This document shows positions 6,490 to 11,860 of a stretch of 21,751 nucleotides of DNA, one piece after another. Source of the stretch: CALWOS01 sp963595735 (lineage in GTDB: Bacteria > Bacillota > Clostridia > Oscillospirales > Oscillospiraceae); the NCBI GenBank assembly GCA_963595735.1, contig CAVBJJ010000032.1, positions 1 through 21,751 of the forward strand, given 5' to 3'. The notes below the pieces were generated by a model. It was not told the DNA's origin, ran no database searches, and saw only the letters and a list, made by a program, of their open reading frames with translations. Positions within the stretch are counted from its first letter, which is position 1. Each line of letters opens with the position of its first letter. Position numbers and translations under genes: made by a program.

Positions 6490-7207
6490 AGCGGCGGATC
6501 AGCTGGTGCGCATGATGCTCTCCGGCAGTGAAGTCGCCGTTCGCCTGGGCGGTTCCGCCCTGAAAAATATGCTGGCGCTCAGTATGGCGCTGGCCAAAAA
6601 TCACAAAACCATTTCCGGCAAGGTCAATCTTGTGAAAATGCTGAAAGAAACCAGGGATGTGCGCCGGTTTGCCATGTCTCCGGAACAGTATCAGGCATTC
6701 AAAAAGAAAGCCGGAAAGCAGAAGATCCTGTTTTCCGCCATCCGGGATACAGATGGTCACGGCAAGGTGGTGGATGTCATCCTGCCGGTGACGGAGATTG
6801 ACCGGGCCAATCTGATTTTTGAACGCATCCGGTATTCCGGCCAGCCGGAACCGGTGCAGCAGGCTCTGCGGCAGAATACCGCCCCGTCCAAGGACAAAGA
6901 AGCTCACACGGAGCAGGCTGCGCCGCAGGCCGAGAAGGATCAGCGCTCACAGGTAGAAGCCTCCGTGACACCGCCTGTGGATCAGCGTCAGGAGGTGGTA
7001 TCAAAAAAAGAATCTCGGTCGGGACAAGACTCGCCCGCTACCAGGCCCAGCTTGGATTCTTCCGGAGACAGGAGCCGGAGGATGAATGAGCGTCCGTCCG
7101 TTCTGGAACGGCTGAAGAAGTATCAGGCGCAGCTGGACGCACAGCGGAGATCTGCCCCGGCCAAAACAAAGAACCGGCAGAAAGTGAGAAACGGCAAAGT
7201 GAAATAA
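6470..7207 (+). CDS. PcfB family protein (DUF3801)
   Basis: A 245-residue protein whose first 130 or so residues match the PcfB/DUF3801 family, found next to relaxases and coupling proteins of Gram-positive conjugative elements. The pattern GGSALKN, LALAK-like, TISGK, then F......YGV-like positions (here FAMSPEQYQAFKK) and VDVILPVTEIDRAN are visible. The second half is low complexity, rich in Gln, Arg, Ser and Pro, ending in a basic tail. In plasmid pCF10 PcfB family members take part in loading relaxase-DNA at the coupling protein. A strong AAGGAGGT (6454-6461) lies 8 nt before the ATG, which is inside the end of the relaxase gene. A strong terminator follows. Confidence 0.85.
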   Translation: MNIGGGEAADQLVRMMLSGSEVAVRLGGSALKNMLALSMALAKNHKTISGKVNLVKMLKETRDVRRFAMSPEQYQAFKKKAGKQKILFSAIRDTDGHGKVVDVILPVTEIDRANLIFERIRYSGQPEPVQQALRQNTAPSKDKEAHTEQAAPQAEKDQRSQVEASVTPPVDQRQEVVSKKESRSGQDSPATRPSLDSSGDRSRRMNERPSVLERLKKYQAQLDAQRRSAPAKTKNRQKVRNGKVK

Positions 7208-7228
7208 CAGGCATTCCATCTGAAACAG

Positions 7229-7270
7229 CCCCGGCAGCGGACATCGTTCCGCTGCCGGGGGTGCTTTTTT
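7229..7270 (+). terminator. Intrinsic terminator between pcfB and virD4
   Basis: A 13-bp perfect GC-rich stem (7229-7241 with 7248-7260, CCCCGGCAGCGGA) with a 6-nt loop is followed by GTGC and six T. It stands only 22 nt before the virD4 start and should uncouple the DNA-processing genes from the channel genes, unless read through. Confidence 0.85.
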
Positions 7271-7292
7271 CGTTTTTGTGGAGGTGAACTGC

Positions 7293-9026
7293 CTGAAGCA
7301 AACATCCCAGCAAACCAATCGCATTTTTCGGCTGTGCCTGTATCTCCCTGTGGTATGGGCGGCATTGCTGCTGGCACAGTCGCTGGGCGGCGGTCTGCCG
7401 GAGATACTCTCCAAGCTGACTGCCGCACTGGAACACCCTTTCCGTATTTACTGGACGGAACACAGTCTGCTGTCTATCCTCGTCTGCACTGGGATCTACA
7501 TCATGGGCTTATGCCTTTATGATGCGGAGCAGGGACGGACGCGGGATGGCGAAGAACACGGCTCTGCCATGTGGGGTTCCCCCAAGCAGGTCAACGCACA
7601 GTTCCATCAAAAGCAGAACAAGATCCTGACCCGCCATGTCCGGCTGGGGCTGGACACCCATAAGCATCGACGCTCCCTGAATGTGCTGGTCATCGGCGGC
7701 AGTGGTGCGGCCAAGACCCGAGGGTATGTAAAACCGAATATTCTGGAAGCCAACACCAACTATGTCATTACGGACCCGAAGATGGAGGTTCTGACCGCTA
7801 CCGGAGGATATCTGAAACAGCAGGGCTATGATATCCGGGTGCTGAATCTGGTCAATCTGGAACAGTCTGACGGCTATAATCCTTTCTGCTATCTACAGGA
7901 TGAAAAGGATGCATTGAAGCTGGTGAACACGCTGATCCAGGCGACCACACCCAAGGGCAGCCATGAGTCGGACCCGTTCTGGACCAAGTCCGAGACGGCG
8001 CTTCTCCAGGCCATTATCCTCATGCTGCACCAGGAGGCACCGGTGTATGAGCAGAACTTTTCCATGGTCATGCGGGTACTGGAGTATGCCGAGGTGAAAG
8101 AGGAGGACGAGGAATACCTTTCTCCGCTGGATCTGCTGTTCCGTGCTATGGAACAGGAAAACCCGGAGAGCGTGGCGCTGCGGCAATACAAGGTTTATAA
8201 ACAGGCGGCAGGGAAAACAGCAAAGTCCATCCTGATCAGCGCTGCCGTGCGGCTGGCGCCGTTTAACCTGCCGCAGATCAAGGCCATCACGGATCATGAC
8301 GATATGGATCTCTATACACTGGGAGAGCGGAAATGCGCTCTCTATGCCGTGATCCCGGACAACGACACGACCTTCAATTTTCTGGTCAGTCTGCTGTATT
8401 CCCAGATCTTCCAGACCCTGTACTACTGCGCAGACCAGGTCCATCATGGCGCGCTGCCGCACCATGTGCATTTTATTTTGGATGAGGCGCCGTCCGTCAA
8501 TCTTCCCGGCTTGCCCCGTGAACTGGCGACTATGCGTTCCCGAAACATTTCCTGCAGCACCATCATCCAGAACATGGCGCAGATCAAGGAACTGTATAAG
8601 GATTCATGGGAGACGATCCCCGGCAATTCAGATACGCTGCTGTATCTCGGCGGCAACGAAGCCAGCACTCACAAATACATCTCGGAAGCCCTGGGCAAGG
8701 CCACCATTGACACCAAGACTCACGGGCAAACGAAGGGGCGCTCCGGCTCCTACTCTACTAACTTCCAGATGAGCGGCCGGGAGCTGCTGACCCCGGACGA
8801 GGTGCGGATGCTGGATAACCGGTACTGCATTCTCTTTATCCGTGGGGCCAGACCGGTGCTGGATGAGAAATACGAACTGACAGAGCATCCGGCCATCCGC
8901 TATACCATGGATGGCGGCGGAGCGCCTTATATTCATAAAGGAAAACAAAAACCAGCGGTTCCCGGAACACCGTTTTTTCAGGAGATTTCCGCTGAGAACA
9001 ACAAAAAGGAGAATCTTGCAGCATGA
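7293..9026 (+). CDS. virD4: VirD4-type conjugal coupling ATPase
   Basis: A roughly 577-residue TraG/VirD4 coupling protein. Two N-terminal membrane segments (near LYLPVVWAALLLAQ and LSILVCTGIYIMGL) are followed by a cytosolic ATPase domain. The Walker A motif is GGSGAAKTR and Walker B is HFILDEAPS. It should bring relaxase-DNA to the secretion channel. The position before the P-loop Lys is Ala where the classical motif has Gly. The frame opens with GTG at 7278, but GGAGGTG (7280-7286) lies inside that version and is 6 nt before the CTG at 7293, so CTG is the better-supported start (then MKQTSQQTNRIF). The next gene overlaps its stop by 4 nt. Confidence 0.92.
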   Translation: MKQTSQQTNRIFRLCLYLPVVWAALLLAQSLGGGLPEILSKLTAALEHPFRIYWTEHSLLSILVCTGIYIMGLCLYDAEQGRTRDGEEHGSAMWGSPKQVNAQFHQKQNKILTRHVRLGLDTHKHRRSLNVLVIGGSGAAKTRGYVKPNILEANTNYVITDPKMEVLTATGGYLKQQGYDIRVLNLVNLEQSDGYNPFCYLQDEKDALKLVNTLIQATTPKGSHESDPFWTKSETALLQAIILMLHQEAPVYEQNFSMVMRVLEYAEVKEEDEEYLSPLDLLFRAMEQENPESVALRQYKVYKQAAGKTAKSILISAAVRLAPFNLPQIKAITDHDDMDLYTLGERKCALYAVIPDNDTTFNFLVSLLYSQIFQTLYYCADQVHHGALPHHVHFILDEAPSVNLPGLPRELATMRSRNISCSTIIQNMAQIKELYKDSWETIPGNSDTLLYLGGNEASTHKYISEALGKATIDTKTHGQTKGRSGSYSTNFQMSGRELLTPDEVRMLDNRYCILFIRGARPVLDEKYELTEHPAIRYTMDGGGAPYIHKGKQKPAVPGTPFFQEISAENNKKENLAA

Positions 9027-9349
9027 AGCATGAACTGAATCACAAAAACTTTGAAAGGAAAGCCAAGCGTATTTACTCGGCCATTGCCTGTGCGGCGCTG
9101 GTGGTAATCACAACCGCAGTCCCGGCACTGGCGGCAGGAGATCCGCTGACCGTCATCAACAATCTTTCGGATTTTATCTTTTCCTTGATCCGCGCCATCG
9201 GCCTGATTTTACTGGGCTTCGGCATCTTGCAGGTGGGTCTGTCTCTCAAGAGCCACGATCCTTCTCAGCGCGCCAATGGCATGCTCACGATTGCCGGAGG
9301 TGTCGTGATCACCTTTACTAAGGAGATCCTCACCCTGATCACCGGCTAA
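9023..9349 (+). CDS. Maff2 family protein (VirB2/TrbC-like)
   Basis: A 108-residue protein with a basic N-terminus, a hydrophobic signal segment (residues 18-35) ending in PALAAGD, a likely signal peptidase site near residue 38, then two membrane helices (about 52-74 and 86-106) joined by a short polar loop KSHDPSQRANG. The pattern matches the Maff2 family, found between VirD4 and TrbL-like genes in Firmicutes conjugative elements. The two-helix layout with a cleaved leader resembles VirB2/TrbC pilin-type subunits; a channel or pilin role is inferred. Its ATG overlaps the virD4 stop (ATGA). In related elements the TrbL-like gene would follow directly; here an antisense toxin-antitoxin cassette separates them. 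Confidence 0.85.
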   Translation: MKHELNHKNFERKAKRIYSAIACAALVVITTAVPALAAGDPLTVINNLSDFIFSLIRAIGLILLGFGILQVGLSLKSHDPSQRANGMLTIAGGVVITFTKEILTLITG

Positions 9350-9355
9350 GAGAAA

Positions 9356-9387
9356 AACGGCAGGGCGTATTTTCACACCCTGCCGTT
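9356..9387. terminator. Hairpin at the end of the Maff2 gene and the antisense cassette
   Basis: A 10-bp perfect stem (AACGGCAGGG at 9356-9365, CCCTGCCGTT at 9378-9387) can be read from either strand. On the - strand it is followed by TTTTTCTCTT, so it is a fair terminator for the antisense cassette. On the + strand no T tract follows. The right arm contains the left copy of the 8-bp direct repeat. Confidence 0.6.
9379..9386. repeat. Left 8-bp direct repeat flanking the toxin-antitoxin cassette
   Basis: CCTGCCGT at 9379-9386 recurs in the same orientation at 10180-10187. The 793 bp between contain the whole antisense cassette. It may be a target duplication or a micro-homology used at insertion. 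Confidence 0.5.
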
Positions 9388-9559
9388 ATATGCTTCCGTG
9401 TACGCTTGTGCGCAGAGACTTCGCCAAAGCCAGAAAGTCTTCGCCTTCTGCACCGGCGTCTATCTCTCGTTCCGCCGCAGCCAGCTTGTCATACAAGGCA
9501 CAGCTACCGCTAAAAGGATTCGGGACTTTGCAATTATTAGAGTCTGGGAAATCACACAT
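9386..9559 (-). CDS. Third gene of the antisense cassette, 57-aa antitoxin-tail-like protein
   Basis: A 57-residue frame starting with ATG at 9559, five bases after the toxin stop, in the same direction. After about 20 polar residues it reads LYDKLAAAEREIDAGAEGE and DFLALAKSLR. This helix-Gly-helix pattern resembles the C-terminal tail of Phd/RelB-type antitoxins (L..L..aE..i..G.......a...lR). No clear ribosome binding site separates it from the toxin, so it would be translated by coupling. Its stop lies in the right arm of the hairpin at 9356-9387 and touches the left direct repeat, so the gene ends at the cassette edge. It may be a real third component or the remains of a second antitoxin gene. 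Confidence 0.5.
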   Translation of the reverse strand: MCDFPDSNNCKVPNPFSGSCALYDKLAAAEREIDAGAEGEDFLALAKSLRTSVHGSI

Positions 9560-9564
9560 TCTTG

Positions 9565-9873
9565 TTACTCCATTCCAAAGATGTGATAGATATAGTTTTT
9601 TCGCGCATCTGCCAGATGATAGATGCGGACGGCATCAGAGTCCACTTTGTAAACACAGACATAGTGGTCAATGAACAGTGAACGGAAGCCGTACTTTCCC
9701 ATCAGCGTATCATATTTCAAAACACCCATCTCCGGGAACTGTGCAAGCTGCTCCGTGGAACTGAGGATGTGGGCGGCAAACTTTTCAGCATACGGGATAC
9801 CGACCTCAGTCCGGTAGTACTGGAGGAATTCCCGGAACTCGTTCCGGGCTTCGCTGAGCCATTCAACCTTCAC
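9565..9873 (-). CDS. ParE/RelE family toxin
   Basis: A 102-residue protein with the RelE/ParE fold signature: VEWLSEARNEFREFLQYY at the start, a middle ...EQLAQFPEMG segment, and strands ending in FIDHYVCVYKVDSDAVRIYHLADARKNY. Members either cleave mRNA on the ribosome (RelE) or poison gyrase (ParE); the motif V.I..I.H..r towards the end fits both and does not decide. The open frame extends to 10005, but the GTG at 9873 is chosen because it overlaps the antitoxin stop by 11 nt and has GAGGAA about 8 nt upstream. Antitoxin first, toxin second and overlapping ends are typical of type II modules. Confidence 0.87.
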   Translation of the reverse strand: MKVEWLSEARNEFREFLQYYRTEVGIPYAEKFAAHILSSTEQLAQFPEMGVLKYDTLMGKYGFRSLFIDHYVCVYKVDSDAVRIYHLADARKNYIYHIFGME

Positions 9874-10129
9874 GAAGCAATTCCTCCGCTTCCGCCCGCA
9901 TATCAGATGCGGAATAGGTCTTGGCGCCCGCCATTCTGTTTTGCTCTCTGCGGAGCATTTCCGCAAACAATTCCAATTCGGCCTGCCGCTTTTCCCAGAG
10001 GTCAATGGGCAAAAACACCATTTCCCCCTCGCCGTTGCGCGTCAGGTAAATGGGTTCCTGCTTTTCGGTAGACAGTTTGACCATGCTGTCATAGTCATTC
10101 CGAAGCGCAGTGGAAGAACGAATCATCAT
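9863..10129 (-). CDS. Phd/YefM (RelB-like) antitoxin
   Basis: An 88-residue protein with the Phd/YefM N-terminal DNA-binding pattern: IRSSTALRNDYDSMVKL, then EPIYLTRNGEGEMVFLPIDLWEKR, followed by an acidic C-terminal helix that would bind the toxin. The frame opens with an ATG at 10144, but GGAGGT overlaps that codon and is 7 nt before the ATG at 10129, which gives the start used. It is the first gene after a near-perfect promoter on the - strand and would repress it as in other type II modules. It points against the transfer operon in which it sits. Confidence 0.88.
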   Translation of the reverse strand: MMIRSSTALRNDYDSMVKLSTEKQEPIYLTRNGEGEMVFLPIDLWEKRQAELELFAEMLRREQNRMAGAKTYSASDMRAEAEELLREG

Positions 10130-10161
10130 GGGGTATACCTCCATTCACTTATTATGTGTTA

Positions 10162-10190
10162 ATTATAAACGAATTATTACCTGCCGTCAA
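10162..10190 (-). promoter_or_regulatory. Promoter of the antisense toxin-antitoxin cassette
   Basis: On the - strand TTGACG (10190-10185), 17 bp, TATAAT (10167-10162). The start point would be near 10155, about 26 nt before the antitoxin ATG. The -35 box overlaps the right copy of the direct repeat and a small hairpin. Confidence 0.8.
10180..10187. repeat. Right 8-bp direct repeat flanking the toxin-antitoxin cassette
   Basis: CCTGCCGT, identical to 9379-9386. It is also the left part of a hairpin CTGCCGT (10181-10187) / ACGGCAG (10193-10199) that stands just before the TrbL-like gene. Confidence 0.5.
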
Positions 10191-10220
10191 GAACGGCAGA
10201 GCAAGGAAGAAGGTGAAACC

Positions 10221-11066
10221 ATCGGAAGTGGAAACTGGATCGTAGACAATCTCAATTCCGCACTGGAGATGTGGAACGGGAAGCTGGCGGAAATCTGGCA
10301 GCTCATCACAACCTCGCCGGAAAACTTCAAAGGCGGCGGAGTCTGGTCGGTCATCGTCAATATTAACGGTGGTCTGAAAGCCATAGGCTATGCGCTATTG
10401 GTGCTGTTCTTCGTTATGGGCGTGGTCAAAACCTGTGGCAGTTTTGCGGAGATCAAGCGGCCGGAAGTCGCATTCAAATGTTTCATCCGTTTTGTGCTGG
10501 CGCAGGCTGCGGTGACCTGGGGGATGGAACTGATGACCGCGGTTTTTCAAATCGCACAGGGCATGATCTCCACCATCATGGACTCCTCCGGCTTGTCAGC
10601 ATTGTCCGCAGCCGAACTGCCCAGTCAAATGGTGGATATCATTCAGGATGTGGGCTTTGTCGAATCCATCCCGCTATGGGCGGTGACGCTGCTTGGCTCG
10701 CTTTTTATCTGGGTGCTGTCCCTCGTAATGATCCTTACCGTGTACAGCCGCTTTTTCAAGCTGTATATCGCCGCGGCGATTGCGCCGATCCCCCTGGCCA
10801 GCTTTGCAGGACAGCCATCCAGCAGCATCGGCATTGCTTTTTTGAAAAGTTTTGCCGCTATCTGCCTGGAGGGCTGTGTGATCGTCTTGGCTTGTGTGAT
10901 CTTTTCGGCGTTCGCGTCCTCGCCGCCTGCCATTGCGGACGATACCCTGGCAGCGGCCACGGTTGTGTGGAACTATGTGGGCGAACTGATTTTCAATATG
11001 CTGGTCTTAGTCGGCGCGATCAAGATGAGCGACCGACTCATCCGAGAGCTGATGGGGCTGGGTTAA
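10221..11066 (+). CDS. TrbL/VirB6-like conjugal transfer membrane protein
   Basis: A roughly 281-residue polytopic membrane protein. After a short soluble start (NWIVDNLNSALEMWNGKL) there are about five to six hydrophobic segments, among them AIGYALLVLFFVMGVV, AVTLLGSLFIWVLSLVMIL, LYIAAAIAPIPLASFAG and ICLEGCVIVLACVIFSAF. The layout and the RFFKLY.AAAIAPIPLA stretch fit the TrbL/VirB6 channel proteins of Firmicutes elements. The frame is open back to 10110, but that part runs through the cassette promoter and is not coding. AAGAAGGTG (10207-10215) points to a start at ATC (10221-10223), where homologous genes would be expected to have ATG. No ATG, GTG or TTG fits, so the exact start is open. 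Confidence 0.87.
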   Translation: MGSGNWIVDNLNSALEMWNGKLAEIWQLITTSPENFKGGGVWSVIVNINGGLKAIGYALLVLFFVMGVVKTCGSFAEIKRPEVAFKCFIRFVLAQAAVTWGMELMTAVFQIAQGMISTIMDSSGLSALSAAELPSQMVDIIQDVGFVESIPLWAVTLLGSLFIWVLSLVMILTVYSRFFKLYIAAAIAPIPLASFAGQPSSSIGIAFLKSFAAICLEGCVIVLACVIFSAFASSPPAIADDTLAAATVVWNYVGELIFNMLVLVGAIKMSDRLIRELMGLG

Positions 11067-11067
11067 A

Positions 11068-11406
11068 TCAGCGCCAAAGGTTCTCGGTGCTGACGGTGTC
11101 TTCGCCGCATTCTCTGGCTTTGTGGACCCGGTGGGTGAACTGTTCTACAGCAGCGCGGTCATCCCTCCGTTCTTGCAGGAAGCTGCCGATTCGTTTGCCC
11201 AGCGAAATAAGCCAGGACAGGGCGACCAGGCCGAGCAGGATAAAAAACAGCCGGTCGCCCCAAAGCGAATGCGCCTGATACCAGCTGTGACCGACCGTAT
11301 TCATCACGATCACATACAGAAGTGGGATCGTCAGGCGAAACACAGCCGCCAGCCGGAACAGCAGCGCCAGGACGCCAAGTCCCGCGCCAATCATAAAAAC
11401 CATCAT
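11068..11406 (-). CDS. Small three-helix membrane protein, antisense in the transfer operon
   Basis: A 112-residue protein with about three hydrophobic segments (residues 3-22, 24-40 and 51-70) and a charged C-terminal tail of about 40 residues. I do not recognise a family. The frame is open to 11481, but GGAGGTC on the - strand (11414-11422 region) is 7 nt before the ATG at 11406, and a promoter-like sequence lies at 11438-11466, so both transcription and translation signals support it. It fills the 440-bp gap between the TrbL-like gene, whose stop it nearly touches, and prgI. Possible roles are surface exclusion or immunity, or regulation of the operon by antisense transcription. These are guesses from position and membrane location. 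Confidence 0.65.
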   Translation of the reverse strand: MMVFMIGAGLGVLALLFRLAAVFRLTIPLLYVIVMNTVGHSWYQAHSLWGDRLFFILLGLVALSWLISLGKRIGSFLQERRDDRAAVEQFTHRVHKARECGEDTVSTENLWR

Positions 11407-11437
11407 GTGCCATGACCTCCTTGATCGGGTTTGTGGC

Positions 11438-11466
11438 ATGGTAGCATAAACGGACGGAGTAATCAA
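11438..11466 (-). promoter_or_regulatory. Promoter for the antisense membrane-protein gene
   Basis: On the - strand TTGATT (11466-11461), 17 bp, TACCAT (11443-11438). The -35 box is close to consensus and the -10 keeps TAnnnT. Transcription would begin about 25 nt before the ATG at 11406. Confidence 0.55.
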
Positions 11467-11506
11467 GGCTCTGTTCGGCAAATCTCAAAAAACCGGAGGT
11501 GATTTC

Positions 11507-11860
11507 TTGGAAGTACGCATCAATAAAGAAGTACGAAACTATCAGGAAAGCCTGTTCTTTGGCCTATCCCTGCGCCAATTCCTCTTTGCGCTGCTGGCGG
11601 TTGCCGTAGCGGTCTGTACTTATTTCGGTCTGCGTTTCGTGCTGGGCAGCGGGGAGATCGGCTGGGTGTGTGTTTTGGCCGCCTTTCCCTTTGCCCTGGG
11701 AGGGTTCTTTCAGTATAACGGCATGAATCTGGAACGGTTTCTGCTGGCCTATGTCCGCTCGGAATTCCTTACACCGCAGCGGCTCGTATTCCGCGCGGAA
11801 AATCTGTACGCAAAACTTCTGGAACATACATCTGTCAAGGAGGCATTGAAACTTGATTAA
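11507..11860 (+). CDS. PrgI family protein
   Basis: A 117-residue protein with two membrane segments (about 23-46 and 50-68) after a short start MEVRINKEVRNYQESLFFGLSLRQ, followed by a soluble tail containing FLTPQRLVFRAENLY. This is the PrgI family (PF12666), always next to VirB4 in Gram-positive type IV secretion systems and thought to be the VirB3-like inner-membrane partner. The start is a TTG at 11507, only 3 nt after GGAGGTGAT (11495-11503). The end overlaps the virB4 start by 8 nt, so the two are translationally coupled. Confidence 0.9.
   Translation: MEVRINKEVRNYQESLFFGLSLRQFLFALLAVAVAVCTYFGLRFVLGSGEIGWVCVLAAFPFALGGFFQYNGMNLERFLLAYVRSEFLTPQRLVFRAENLYAKLLEHTSVKEALKLD

Noticed and set aside
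10110..10220. N-terminal extension of the TrbL-like protein
   Set aside because: This part of the frame overlaps the start and promoter of the antisense antitoxin gene and does not look like a membrane protein; the ribosome binding site at 10207-10215 indicates a later start.
11122..11415. A + strand frame of 97 codons between the TrbL-like gene and prgI
   Set aside because: It is very rich in Gln, Arg and His, lacks a ribosome binding site, and lies opposite a better-supported membrane-protein gene.
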